From Agapetus fuscipes (Eukaryota > Arthropoda > Insecta > Trichoptera > Glossosomatidae), in NCBI GenBank assembly GCA_951799405.1, contig OX637362.1, positions 13,068,493 to 13,132,492 of the forward strand: a DNA stretch of 64,000 nt. Direction: 5' to 3'. The notes beneath the pieces are model-generated. The model did no database searches and had not been told where the DNA came from. It saw only the letters and a list, made by a program, of their open reading frames with translations. The position numbers and the translations under genes were made by a program. Below, piece by piece: positions 49,739-60,330 of this stretch. Numbering within the stretch: position 1 is the first letter of the stretch; each line of letters opens with the position of its first letter.

Positions 49739-51025
49739 TTAGGTCCTTACATATGAAATTGGCGTTTTGCCGTACTGGCAACATTGATCTCAAATATCTC
49801 CTCTTTGGTTTAGAGTTCCAAATTCAAATTTATACAGATATTTACTCATATTGTACTTTTGTTTTGAAAATTGTAATTCATTTCTTTGTTTCTCAATTGT
49901 TTTTTTCTTTACGTCACTCATTTTACAAAATGGAAAACTTGAAATATCGCGTTATTTACGAGTATAAGTTCCACCGTGACACCAGTGCTGCAGAAACGGT
50001 TCGAAGGATTAATGATGTGTATGGTGCGGTATTGCAAAATAAAACACAGTGCGTTTTTGGTTCCAACGTTTTCGTTCTGGAAATTTCAGCCAGCAGAACA
50101 AGCCTCGTGGACGGCCGGGGACCAAAGTTGATAATGAGGAATTGAAGGCTATTGTGGGATCATATCCATCGCAAACCACGTTTCAGTAAGCTGTAAGCTG
50201 TCAAATTAGTGATAAAACTATTTTAATTCACTTGAAACAAATTGGAAAGGTGAAAAACCTTGAAAAGTGGGTACCTCGCAAATTGGGTGAAGCAAATCAA
50301 CAAACGCGCGTCGACTGCTGCGTTACATTACTCAACTGGCACATTAATGAAGGGGTTTTCAAAATCAAAATCTTACCTGTGAGGAAAAATGAATCCTGCA
50401 CAATAATCGGAAGTGCTCATCGGAATGGTTGAACCTTGCTGAACCAGCCAAATCATGCTTCTAGCAAAAATTGGCTCAAAAAAGTTACTTTTGAGCGTTT
50501 GGTGGACTAGTGCCAGTGTCTTTCACTACACTTTTCTTAAATCTGGTCAGACGGTTACGGCAGATGTCTATTGTCAGTAACTGCAAACCATGATGGAAAA
50601 CCTAGCTGCTAAACAACCGAGGCTGGTCAAGTGCTCTAGGCCACTACTGTTTCATGACAACGCTAGACCACACACTACACAACAGATGGCTACCAAATTA
50701 GAGGAGCTTCAATTGTAATGTTTAAGACATCTCCCGTACTCTCGGGACCTTGTTCTAACAGATTATCTTTTTTTTTAATTTGGATAACTTCTTGCAAGGG
50801 GAAAAAATCAACTCCGATGGGGCAGTCCTAACCGCCTTCAAAGATTGTATTGATTGCCATCCGAATGGTTATTTTCGTAAAGGGATCAATTAACTACCTA
50901 TGCGATGGCAAAAGTGCAGAAATAGCTATGGTGCATACTTTGATTAAATAAATATATTAGATTTATAAAAAAATGACTTTTTGTTCCTCCTATACAAAAC
51001 GCCAATTTCATATGTAAATACCTAA
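49739..51025 (+). mobile_element. Mariner element, full length, inactivated
   Basis: Ends ttaggtccttacatatgaaa ttggcgttttg and the inverse at 50997-51025 give inverted repeats of about 31 bp. A TA target duplication (49737-49738, 51026-51027) flanks it. The length of 1287 bp is normal for mariner. Confidence 0.93.
49930..50947 (+). pseudogene. Mariner transposase, broken
   Basis: The frame starts MENLKYRVIYEYKFHRDTSA (N-terminal DNA-binding part) but shifts and stops by about 50145, and a segment is lost before LKQIGKVKNLEKWVPRKLGE at 50235. The WVPxEL linker motif is seen as WVPRKL. In the first catalytic block, normally TCDEKW, the codons read TCEEK-stop (gag at 50381, tga at 50390), so both the first Asp and the Trp are lost. 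The second Asp (HDNARPH, 50656) and the third (TDY, 50761) remain 34 residues apart, the mariner D34D spacing. The copy cannot make an active enzyme. Confidence 0.9.
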
Positions 51026-51084
51026 TATGATTGTGTGTTTGTATTTGTTAATTCTCCAAAAAAATAAATATTGTTTAAGGGTGG

Positions 51085-51655
51085 ATTTATTAACACAGTG
51101 AAAGTCCATTTTTATTTATTTAAAAAGTTTCAAATGAAAACAAAGTTTTAATTCACTTATTTATTTATTTTTTGTGCTCGAACATTTTCGCCTAATGAGG
51201 CATCTTCAGGAGCAGATTGGTTACAAATATTTTTATATAAAAAGTATTTTAAAAACAATTTTTTTCTAAAACAAAAACATAAATTCATAGACAAAATTTA
51301 ACAGAAATATAAGATTCAAAATGTATTATAGTTAGGTAGACTGAAATTAACAATTTTATTTAAATAAAATAGAATGTGTGAGTTTAATAATAATAATAAC
51401 GAAATAAAAAACAAGTTATTGAAAAATTGGAGAAACATAAGGAATCTGCACATTAACCAAGTCCTCATTTCTATTTTTATAGATTTCTAACGCTTCAATA
51501 TTTGTAACCAATCTGCTCCTGAAGATGTCTCATTAGGCGAAAATGTTCGAGCACAAAAAAGAAATAAATAAGGGAATTAAAACTTGGTTTCCATTTGATT
51601 TTTTTAAATAAATAAAAACTGCATTATATTCCATTGTGAAATATATTAAGTTTGA
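51085..51655. mobile_element. Foldback element with ctgaagatg..gcgaaa arms
   Basis: The left arm (51085-51235: cacagtgaaagtccattttt, ttttaattcacttatttat, gtgctcgaacattttcgcct, catcttcaggagcagattgg) is inverted at 51500-51655. The central 260 bp are AT-rich. A shorter relative is at 61670-61890. Confidence 0.75.
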
Positions 51656-51854
51656 CTTCAAATACACAAAAAAATCATAGCACATATGTTAAGTTTGAAC
51701 TCGCATCATTCGGGCCGCGAGCAGGTCACGTTTTCAATTCTGCAAGTTTGACAGGCTGAGTTATTGGCGGGCCGCTCGCTCGCGAAATAAATCCCGCGGA
51801 TCCACGACAAGGCGACGCAACTACAACGCGACGCATTTACATACATGAGAAACA
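51656..51854. other. Unassigned, GC-rich in part
   Basis: Nothing recognised. Confidence 0.35.
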
Positions 51855-51960
51855 TGCCCGCTAAGTGAAGGACGTGTGGACGACCCCTAACAGGCCAAGG
51901 GCGTCACCAGAAAATCATGCAGTAAGCCGTAGAGCAGTTAATTGAAAACATCATAAGTGA
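51855..51960 (+). repeat. gctaagtgaagg repeat, uninterrupted copy
   Basis: cccgctaagtgaaggacgtg, gacgacccctaacaggccaa and gggcgtcacc match 29995-30037 joined to 30286-30330. Confidence 0.5.
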
Positions 51961-52757
51961 CATTGACTAGGGTGTTACGTTATAAAATATAACATATATG
52001 TACATTTTTAGTTGGGGTCTTCTTTTATTAAACTACAATTATTTATTTCACACGGTTTGGTTCACAATTTACAACAATTGTCAATCACTGCTTATTTTTC
52101 TACACGGCAAAATGTTTGAAGCGACTTATCTACTGATGCCCTTTGCAGTACGTAAATATATGTACAAAAGGGATCATTCTTGCATATCCCAGATCATTCG
52201 ATGTCTCGCTCATACCAGACCGCCGTTCTATGTACCTTACTACTACCATCACCATAAAGCTAGATTGTTCTATACACTAGCGTACGTGCTTAGGCACAAA
52301 TCCTTAGTCTGTAGCAATACAAAAAAAAATGCGCGGTAGTAGAATCCGAAGGATTTCGGACGCAACCGAGTTGTCCCGAAGCTCCAAGTCACCATAAGAC
52401 TGCCACAACTTTCAAACGCTAATCCTGGGTGAGATCTAGAAGAAGCTGGTGAGAGAGTGGACGTGGCACGTAGGTGACAAAGTGAAACAAGAGGTGTAAT
52501 AAAACAAAGAAAGCGAACTCTCTCTAATAGTAAACAAGTGAAACAGTAAAAGAGTATTGGAACAAAGTGATTGATGACTGATTGATGAAAGATTTGACAA
52601 GCGTCAAACGACACCAGGTTTTGCATTCTTCTGCCTCCCTTTTAAACCTTTTCGATATTATTTTTTTAGTGTTGATCATATTTATTAAGTCCTGTTTTGT
52701 TTGCGACTCTAACAATCATCTTTGCATTGAGAGTTTTTATAAAAATAATATGTCTGT
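51961..52757. other. No gene recognised
   Basis: Several short ORFs on both strands (for example 51998-52339, 113 aa) lack recognisable domains. Confidence 0.4.
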
Positions 52758-53168
52758 GTTATGACCGAGGAGTAGGGGCGCGGTATTTGGAACCGGATAA
52801 CGTTGGTTCGAATCTTGCGTCTTGCCCACTTGACCATAACTTCGACCCTGGTTCAACAGATGCCGTTGCATTCACACAAGCTTCTGCTTTCGCATGAAGA
52901 CAACTGGCCCTCACTATATAACCCCCTCACGGATATAATCTTTCAGTGATTTCTGAGCCCCCTTTGCTTTGTGTAAACACTTGGGAAAGTGTAGCTTCAC
53001 AGGAGGGCCTTCTGCCACTCGCATCTTACATAACTTTTGCATGCGAGTCCTGTGACACATCCCCGGATGGGATGGATATACAGAGCATGGGTCAGTGGAG
53101 GGGAGACTGACCCTGAGAGAAGGTTGTTGGCCTGGCAAAATAGGTTGGTGGATTGCATTCCTTTTCAC
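52758..53168 (+). repeat. SINE-C, longest copy
   Basis: tRNA-like head with ggttcgaatcttgcg, then gaccataacttcgaccctgg, gaaagtgtagcttcacagga, tgcatgcgagtcctgtgaca and the tail ggcctggcaaaataggttgg. Confidence 0.6.
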
Positions 53169-53171
53169 AAA

Positions 53172-53440
53172 TCTATTTAATTCCTTGACATATATGTAGG
53201 TTGGTATGCGGCTGACCACCCATACTGTAAAAAATGGTTCACTTTGCCAATGTCACCCCTGTTTCAAGGAAGGACGGCAAGAATTGCAGGGCTTATGTTC
53301 ATTTGAGATTGGGTTTTTATATTGTAGGTCCACATGCAGCATGTGTAAGCGCGAAATTATGCATGTCTGCTTGTGGGAATGCATTTAATATAAATCTTAA
53401 ATGATTTATATCTTTGCAGCTTAGATTAGATTAGATAAGA
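53172..53440 (+). repeat. LINE-1 3' UTR copy
   Basis: Complete module from ttccttgacatatatgtagg to the gatta tail. Confidence 0.82.
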
Positions 53441-53800
53441 TTTAAAAAAAAAATTGTAACGCCATTGCCTTTCATATTATATAACGTCCAATCCGATTTG
53501 ATAAAAAGGGTGCTGAAGTTGAGGCAATCACGGCTGGAGCTGAGAAATATATCTGTTTGGTTCGTGCGGCGAATTCCAGACCAACACGCGGCTGGGCATC
53601 GATCTTATGCAACTTAGATTAATGCCCTCCCACCCACCTGCGACCTCACAACTGAGATGCAAGCTATTTACACGTGTGCTCCAACTGAAATAACACCTGG
53701 CTGTACATTTTCAACCGTAACATGGCTTTGTTCATATTTTAATAAATTCAGTTTTTTGGGTATTTTTATTTACTGATAAAACATGCTTTTTCGCTGTCTC
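53441..53800. other. Unassigned
   Basis: No supported feature. Confidence 0.4.
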
Positions 53801-53804
53801 ACTT

Positions 53805-54051
53805 CGCACGTTTAATAATAAAGAGCAATAACTCAAAAAACAAGAATGTTGGGAAATCACGTTTAAATTTCAGACACCCAGTACAACTTGTATGTGATGA
53901 AAAAGGCGGTCGATGTTTTATCTCGGTCATATTCGTCCAAATTGAACGGCTGTCGCATTCTATCTATTCTTCTCGCATTGTTCTTGCGTTTTATTACAAA
54001 ATCTCGATTTTCCCAATTTTCGAGTTATTTCTCTTTATTATTAAGCGTGCG
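53805..54051 (-). mobile_element. 247-bp MITE, cgcacg family, copy 4
   Basis: Same ends; the 4-bp duplication actt is at 53801-53804 and 54052-54055. Orientation is opposite to copies 1 and 3. Confidence 0.85.
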
Positions 54052-54121
54052 ACTTGTTCTCACTTGTCGGGTGTCGGATCCGTATATTTATTATCGGAGG
54101 TTTCAGTGGCATAGCATTTTA

Positions 54122-54779
54122 GGGCCCTACCTCACCGGAATGCCATGGCGACGTCGCCGGCTACGTATCCAAACAATTCATATTAGAATGTATGACAGGT
54201 AACTCACTTGGCGACGGGTTGGCTATGTCGCCAATTTGGAAGTTTAGCCACAACTGTAGGCTCCCTGTGTGGAGAGTGGCGACCTGGCGACGTCGCCAGT
54301 AAAATGTACACGAGCAAGCTGCGGCTCACTCACTCAGTGTCCAACCAGCCGCCAAGATGGACGCAAAATGAGTTTCAGTACAGAAAAAATCATTGTAGAA
54401 ATTCAAAATCGACCATGTTTATGGGATTCCGCCATAAAAAATTGTTCCGATCGTAATTTAAAAATAAAACGTTGGAACGAAATAGTTAATTTATTCAAAG
54501 AAAAAATGACGGAATGACGGTGGTTTTGAAAAAATACCATTTCGACTTTGATCTGATATAAAAGGAAAGACCCATAACTTCTTAGGTTACTTTTTGCGAC
54601 GCACATAATAAATAAGTGCGATTTCTTCTATGCACGAAGCGACCATTCTCGATACGAGGGAGAACTGAACTGACAGAGGGTCGCCACTGGCTACTCCATT
54701 TGGCGACCGTAGGTAGCCAGAGGTAGCCATGGCTACGTAGCCGGCGACGTCGCCATGGCATCCCGGTGAGGTAGGGCCC
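54122..54779. mobile_element. PIF/Harbinger-like element, 658 bp
   Basis: Ends gggccctacctcaccggaat and, inverted, gggccctacctcaccgggat share about 48 bp (both contain ccatggcgacgtcgccggct). Target duplication tta (54119-54121, 54780-54782). A 3-bp T/A duplication and a MADF-like ORF fit PIF/Harbinger. No transposase is present. Confidence 0.8.
54368..54517 (+). pseudogene. Truncated MADF-like ORF
   Basis: The 49-aa reading MSFSTEKIIVEIQNRPCLWD, SAIKNCSDRNLKIKRWNEIV and NLFKEKMTE matches the start of a MADF domain (helix 1, the RPCLWD motif and the W of helix 2). A full domain has about 85 residues. MADF/Myb-like proteins are the DNA-binding partners in PIF/Harbinger elements. It may be a first exon left after internal deletion. 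Confidence 0.65.
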
Positions 54780-54892
54780 TTAGACAAAATCGGGTTCCGA
54801 TAAGTGTGAATAGCTCCATACATAATATTATGCAGCTGGAACCTCCGATTAATATACTGACCCGACACCCGAAAAGTGGGAACGGGCTCTAA

Positions 54893-55115
54893 GGGCCTAT
54901 CGCACCAAACTCCAAGCAGACAAAAATCAATATTAAGTGTAATCTCTCCCTTTCAAATCAATCATTTGGTTGCATATACGTAAGTCAGCTCCTGTTTAAA
55001 TTCCATCATATTATAACTCACTTACAAGAAATATTTAAACGTGGTCCTTACCAGAATTAAGCAATCCAATTTTATGTGTCAATCAAATATTGATTGGAAG
55101 TTGGTGCAACAGGCC
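54893..55115. mobile_element. MITE, gggcct family, second copy
   Basis: Ends gggcctatcgcaccaaactc and inverted ggcctgttgcaccaacttc. Internal ttggttgcatatacgtaagt is shared with 41909-42124. No exact target duplication was found. Confidence 0.75.
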
Positions 55116-55756
55116 ACCTTATAATCTATGTTTCAAAGATATAATAACATTCAAAACTCATAGAAAAATTGACAAACTAATGATGCATACAACAAATACA
55201 TCATTAGTTTGTTAAAGCGTGAGCTCAACGGGCGACTTAAATGTCTAAGAATAGCACTGATAGAAATTTTGTATTTATAACGTATATAGAAACGCATGTA
55301 GGGGTTTTTAATGAAATAAACAGAAACCAGTTAAGGGTGGAGCTATGACTAAGGGTAAAACATATCCCCAAGTTTAAAACAACATCATTCCACCAAAACG
55401 TTTAGAAACTTAAAACTCTCACTAGAGGTGCTGCTATAATTTACATTTATTTTTTACTGAAACACCTAGAATAAGTCTTAACGAAAAGTTGTTGTACTTC
55501 AAGAGGGAGCGTTACTCGCGTTGGCATAATTAAAATATGTTTTCTTTAATTAATTTAAATTCTTCATGCAGAAGCCTTAACATTGCCAGAGGCACGCCTT
55601 TTTCATTTAACCCACATGTTGTTATTGTAGAAGAATGTGTTTACATTTTGCATACAGAGGCGAGTGCTACGTAGAGGCAAATGCATGGAACAAAGGGTTA
55701 AAATTTTATAGTTGAAATGTGTAATTCAGGCGTCCAAAATTGAAACTAATATGACC
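55116..55756. other. No gene; one hairpin
   Basis: A hairpin with 14-bp arms (acaaactaatgatg, 55172-55185 and inverse 55199-55212) is the only structure seen. Confidence 0.45.
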
Positions 55757-56220
55757 GGTCCGTAGTTCAGTGGTAGCACTTCGGACTCTGAATGTAAGGT
55801 TGCTGGTTTGAATCCCGGCGGAGCACAAAAAATATGCCATTTATATTTTGAAATTTGATCTTCTCTGGGTTGAAAAATTCATAAACCTTTACCAATGACC
55901 GGTCACCAAAGGTCCATCCAGTCTTACAACAACTGGGTCTTGTTTGAAAATTGGCGCTTTGTAGCGACGACGATCAAGCTCGTAAATAGGTCGATAGCTT
56001 AATTGGTAGAATGCTTGCATTCCATGCCGAAAGCAAGGGTTCGTTCCCAAGAAAACCAGCCCCTCCCGGGAGCTGGGAAACCCCCACTTCAACTGAAAGT
56101 TTTAGGTGTGAGGCCGGCTCCCTTATCCGTAAAAATAAATAGGTCTCGAATTGCAACATGCGACCCCTTCGGGGATAACGCAGGCAAGAAGCTACACTGT
56201 ATGTGTAGCTTAGTTGCGTA
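55757..56220 (+). repeat. Composite SINE: B head fused to A
   Basis: SINE-B (ggtccgtagttcagtggtag, ggtttgaatcccggcggagc) runs to gatcaagctcgtaa, then SINE-A starts at about 55986 (ggtcgatagcttaattggta). The A part has the same internal deletion as the other two composites. Confidence 0.88.
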
Positions 56221-56237
56221 ATATCAACACATTTACT

Positions 56238-56740
56238 TCATTATTCGGTCAATAGCTGAGTTGGTAGAATGCTTACATTGCATTCTAGAAAACTGGGGTT
56301 CGATCTCTACCAAGGGTGCTAGAAATTATTTCCCGTTTCAGTGTTATTTCTGGCTCAAAATAAAAATACCGGCAAGACTTACTCAGTCTTCAAAATTAGA
56401 CAGAAGCGATATTCTTCTTGATTCCTTACGACCTTAGGGCGACGAGCTGGCGATTCTTGCCCATAAATACGGTGTGCTGTGTTTTTTTTTTATCTATGGA
56501 GTTTTTTAGCAAGCGCTAGCGCTCCCGACTTGTATGGATATCTAAAGTGTAAGGAATTTAGCAGAATAGCGCTTCAGAACTAGACAAACAGATTAAAACT
56601 AGGATTTTTTTTATTTCTCTTCTTTGAATTAAGTGGTAGGCGTAAGATCGGCTCCCTAACCTGTAAAAATAGACAGTTGCACGAGCCACATGCGACCCAT
56701 TGAGGGAAAACGCATCAAAAAGGTTGCCTAGTTTCCTAGG
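56238..56740 (+). repeat. SINE-A interrupted by a TIR element
   Basis: Head ggtcaatagctgagttggta and B box gggttcgatctc, body to about 56392, resuming at 56628 with gaattaagtggtaggcgtaa. Confidence 0.75.
56393..56600. mobile_element. Short TIR insertion in SINE-A
   Basis: agacagaagcgatattcttc ttgattccttac at the left is roughly inverse to gtaaggaatttagcagaata gcgcttcag at the right. Exact ends are unclear. Confidence 0.45.
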
Positions 56741-57093
56741 TTGGTTAATTTCAATAGTTTTTAAGGATCCTAATTAATTTTTACGACGTTTGCCTGCCGA
56801 GAAAAAAATTAAAATTTTCACTTCTCCCACTCTATTATTTCAAATGGCAACTGAAATCAAGAAATAAAAGATTTCGTTGCAAAAATTTTCGATGCATATT
56901 ACAATTCCACGGAATAATAGAAAAGACTCCAGGATATATTCGTTACCCGAGCTCCAGGCAACTTATGCCGCCCGAGAAATGTGCTGTGGGTGGCTTTTCC
57001 GTCCCTGGCCTTTTTTCTGCTGATACGCGAATAACTGGACCGCTGCGAGAACGTTCTAGAAATCATTTCCATTTGAGCAATGTACTGCGGATC
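56741..57093. other. Unassigned
   Basis: Nothing recognised. The motif cgacgtttgcctgccgagaa recurs near 62320. Confidence 0.4.
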
Positions 57094-57540
57094 GACCCGT
57101 AGTTCAGTGGTAACACATCGGACTCTGAATGGAAGGTTGTGGGTTCGAATCCCGGTGGAGCACTAAAAATATAACATTTATATTTTCAAATTTGCTCTTC
57201 GCTGGGTTGAAAAATCCATAAACCTTTAGCAATGACTGGTCACCAAAAGTCTATCCAGCCTTACAGCAACTGGGTCTTGCTTTACAGGTCGATAGCTCAA
57301 TTGGTAGAATGCTTGCATTCCATGCCGAGAGCAAAGGTTCGATCTCAAAGCTTACTCAGCCTTCACAAGAAATGAAAAACCAGCCCCCCGGGAGCTGGGA
57401 AACCGCCTTTCAACTGAAAGGGGTTGGTCTGAGGCCGGCTCCCTTACCCGTAAAAATAAATAGGTCTAGAATCGCCACATACGACCCCTTTTAGGCAAGA
57501 AATTACACTATATGTGTAGCTTAGTTGCATATTACTCTCA
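57094..57540 (+). repeat. Composite SINE: B head fused to A
   Basis: SINE-B (gacccgtagttcagtggtaa, gggttcgaatcccggtggag) is cut after gggtcttgctt and SINE-A begins at about 57287. The A part shows the same deletion and base changes as the other composites. Confidence 0.87.
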
Positions 57541-57639
57541 TGTTCTATAGACTGACCACATTGTTCTGGTGGACTTTAATTTAAAAAAATAATGTCAAGA
57601 TTTCAAACATGTGTACTCGCAAAATAAAAATCCAAATCT

Positions 57640-58035
57640 CAAATGAACAGAAAAAGTGATCATCTTGTCGGAATTTCAACGGTCCATTTTAGTACATATT
57701 GTCGTTTATCGTGCGTGGTATTAAGTTTTTTTTCAATTTTCAAGATTCCACTACCATTTTACCTACTACATTAACCCTACATTCTACTACCATTTTCCTT
57801 GACTTATAGGTTGGTATGTGACTGACCACCCATGCTGTAGAAGATGGTTCACTTTGCCAATGTCGGCAAGAGTTGCAGGGTGTATGTTCATTTGAGATTT
57901 GTTTTTTTTTTACATTGTAAGTCTACATGCGGCATATTTAGGCGCTAACTTACACGTGTCTACTTGAGAAAATGCATATAATGTGAATCCCCAATGTTAC
58001 ATATCTTTGCAACTTTGATTAAATTAGATTAGAAC
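57640..58035 (+). repeat. LINE-1 variant 3' end, tandem unit 1
   Basis: A leader (cttgtcggaatttcaacggt, ccattttagtac, gtgcgtggtatt) precedes the LINE-1 module and gatta-type tail. Confidence 0.65.
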
Positions 58036-58445
58036 GGAAAAAATGCTTACCTTGTCAGAATTTGTACTGTCCATTTTAGTACCAACTGTCGTTTACCGTG
58101 CGTGGTATTGAGGGTTTTTTTTTTTCATTTTTAAAATTCCACTACCATTCAATTCCACATTCACTGTTTTATCTTTTTCCTTCTACAATAATTGTAATAG
58201 CGATAATAATTTTCCTTGACTTATAGGTTGATATGAGGCTGACCACCCATACTGTAAAAAATGGTTCACTTTGCCAATGTCACCCCTGTTTCAGGTAAGG
58301 TCGGCAAGAGTTGCAGGGCTTATGCTCATTTGAGATTGGGTTTTTATATTATAAGTCCACATGCGGCATGTGTTAGCGCGAACTTCTACATGTCTGCTTG
58401 TGGGAATGCGTTTAATACGAATCTTAAATGATGTATATCTTTGCA
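58036..58445 (+). repeat. LINE-1 variant 3' end, tandem unit 2
   Basis: Repeats the same leader (cttgtcagaatttgtactgt, ccattttagtac, gtgcgtggtatt) and module. Head-to-tail with unit 1. Confidence 0.65.
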
Positions 58446-58582
58446 CCCAATCTTAAATGAACATAAGCCCTGCAACTCTTGCCGTCCTTCCCTGAAACAG
58501 GGGTGACATTGGCAAAGTGAACCATTTTGTACAGAATGGGTGGTCAGCCGCATACCAACCTATAAGTCAAGGAAATTAATTA
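58446..58582 (-). repeat. LINE-1 3' UTR fragment
   Basis: Inverted module from cccaatcttaaatgaacata to ccaacctataagtcaaggaa. It meets unit 2 head-on without a tail. Confidence 0.75.
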
Positions 58583-58704
58583 CACATTTGGAATATTTTC
58601 CTAATTTGACGTTTTTACAGCGTCGTAGACAACGTCTTCATGAGGCACCCTTTCTGCACGACAATTAACAATGAACTGATTCTCATGCATCATTAAACAA
58701 AAAT

Positions 58705-58746
58705 TAAATCAATAAATAATAATTATTTAAAATTCAAATGGGTAAA
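58705..58746. repeat. Foldback element, left end
   Basis: ttatttaaaattcaaatggg taaa is the inverse of 61828-61855. The rest lies beyond the LTR element, from 61670. Confidence 0.6.
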
Positions 58747-58979
58747 TGTAATGTATAATTATGATATGATTATTTAGAGTAGGTAATATCATATATAAGG
58801 TAATGTATTATTGTAATATAATATTATTAGAGATTATTATTGCTTCACTGAGCAGCCTGGTTTTGTCTCTCGCCTTGTAAACACTGAAATGGAATAATAC
58901 ATCACATTGAAACCAAGACTCATCTGTTCGTCTGATTGATATCCCCCATCCACAATAAACATCCCCAAAATACATCACA
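58747..58979 (+). repeat. LTR, 5' copy
   Basis: Begins tgtaatgtataattatgata and ends ccccaaaatacatcaca. AT-rich upstream half with the GC-richer gcttcactgagcagcctgg in the middle. Confidence 0.92.
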
Positions 58980-58980
58980 G

Positions 58981-58997
58981 TGGCGCAGTCAGGATAA
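58981..58997 (+). other. Primer binding site
   Basis: tggcgcagtcaggataa starts one base after the LTR, as expected. The tRNA was not identified. Confidence 0.6.
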
Positions 58998-59049
58998 AGA
59001 AGAACCATATAAAACGGGATAAAAATTTTTTTTGGAAGAAATAAAATAA

Positions 59050-59448
59050 TATTGTTGCAAGAGCAACATGTGGGAATCTTCGAGAAGGAAGAAGGATCTG
59101 AAGACTGAGGATCACGAAGCCAGCTGAGGCGAGGTTGCTGCAGGGAGAACTGGAAGAAGTCTGAAGAGAAGGAGCGGTTTTCTTCAAGAGGAAGAGAACT
59201 CACGGAGCCAAGAGGAATCGCTGCAGGGAGTTACTGCAGCGGTTTTCTTTTCAAGAGGAGAGGATCCAACTGGGGCGGAGTGCTGCAGGGAGTACTGCAG
59301 GAGCTGGGAGCCTTGAGGGTCATTTTCCTGGAGGTGACTGCTGCAGGGAGTGGAAGCCACTTTCTGAGGGTCACGTAGGCGTTTCCTGGACTGTCGGACG
59401 CAGAAGCAGATAAGATTTTTGTTTTCTTTCTTTCTGCCGTTTCAGACT
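59050..59448 (+). promoter_or_regulatory. Leader with repeated gctgcaggga
   Basis: The core ctgcaggga occurs at least four times (near 59138, 59220, 59282 and 59340) along with repeated cggttttctt and aagaggaa. A leader in this place may carry the packaging signal, but that is inference. Confidence 0.5.
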
Positions 59449-60330
59449 ATGGAGGGAACACTGAGGAGTCTAAGTCCTTTTTGCCATAGGACTGGAGATT
59501 GGGATGTCTTCAGACTTCGGCTCGACCAAGTCCTCATTTTGTATGATGAGAAGTTTTTAACTGAAGAACGCAGAAGGGCTGTTCTATTATCGTCTCTCAC
59601 CAGGGAGACTTTTCAGACGGTGTCTGATCTATGTTTTCCGAAAAAGATTTCGGAGGCAAAATTCGAGGAGTTGATTGATATTATTGGGGGTCATTGTGGG
59701 GTAAAAAAAAATATATTTGAGTATAGGGAGTCATTTTATTCATGTAAACAGCTCGAAACCGAGTCAATTAAGGATTATATAGCTAGATTGAAAAAAATTG
59801 CGGTAGACTGTAAATTTGAGGATAGATTGGAGGCAAATTTGAAGGATATATTTTTAATAGGTATCAGACAGAACAAAATAAAGCAGAGAATATTTTTAAA
59901 AGCAATGGAATTGAAATTATCTGAATGTGTAGAATTAGCGAGAACAATGGAACATTTGTGTGGTCAAAACAATTCAGAAAGTATAAATTTAATGAGTTCG
60001 TGTAATTCGAGGGATTCCACAGAAACTCGGAAGTCAAGGGATAGACAGCGAAATTCTGAAATCAAGCGAAATAATTCAAATGATAGTAAGAAATCTATTT
60101 TTAGACATGCAAGTATTTCAAGTGATAGGAATAATAATTATAAATGCTTTAACTGTGGTAAATTCGGTCATAAACAAAATGCATGCAAGTTTTTAAATAA
60201 AAATAATAATAATATTAAATGCTTTAAATGTAACAAATCTGGTCATTATGCAAATAAATGCAAGTTTCGAAGAATAAATACAATAATGGCCATTAATGAG
60301 ATTTTGGTTAGGGATGAATACAGAAATTGA
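59449..60330 (+). CDS. gag: Gag of the RT-less LTR element
   Basis: This 293-aa capsid and nucleocapsid protein starts at MEGTLRSLSPFCHRTGDWDV. An earlier in-frame Met at 59419 is possible but lies in a T-rich leader. The central part (FEELIDIIGGHCGVKKNIFE, then ESIKDYIARLKKIAVDCKFE) matches the retrotransposon gag domain. Two CCHC zinc knuckles follow: CFNCGKFGHKQNAC and CFKCNKSGHYANKC near residues 230-275. It stays fully open, which fits selection or recency. After the knuckles it should run into protease, but ends within 30 residues. The integrase frame overlaps its last 35 bp. Confidence 0.9.
   Translation: MEGTLRSLSPFCHRTGDWDVFRLRLDQVLILYDEKFLTEERRRAVLLSSLTRETFQTVSDLCFPKKISEAKFEELIDIIGGHCGVKKNIFEYRESFYSCKQLETESIKDYIARLKKIAVDCKFEDRLEANLKDIFLIGIRQNKIKQRIFLKAMELKLSECVELARTMEHLCGQNNSESINLMSSCNSRDSTETRKSRDRQRNSEIKRNNSNDSKKSIFRHASISSDRNNNYKCFNCGKFGHKQNACKFLNKNNNNIKCFKCNKSGHYANKCKFRRINTIMAINEILVRDEYRN

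Larger units (their letters stand above)
54054..54888. mobile_element. Small TIR element split by the Harbinger derivative
   Basis: Outer left (gttctcacttgtcgggtgtc, atcggaggtttcagtggcat) is inverted in outer right (tgcagctggaacctccgatt, cgacacccgaaaagtgggaa). Without the 658-bp insert it is about 175 bp. Confidence 0.6.

Noticed and set aside
51998..52339. 113-aa plus-strand ORF
   Set aside because: No recognisable domain, tyrosine-rich and AT-biased, with no splice or poly-A support.
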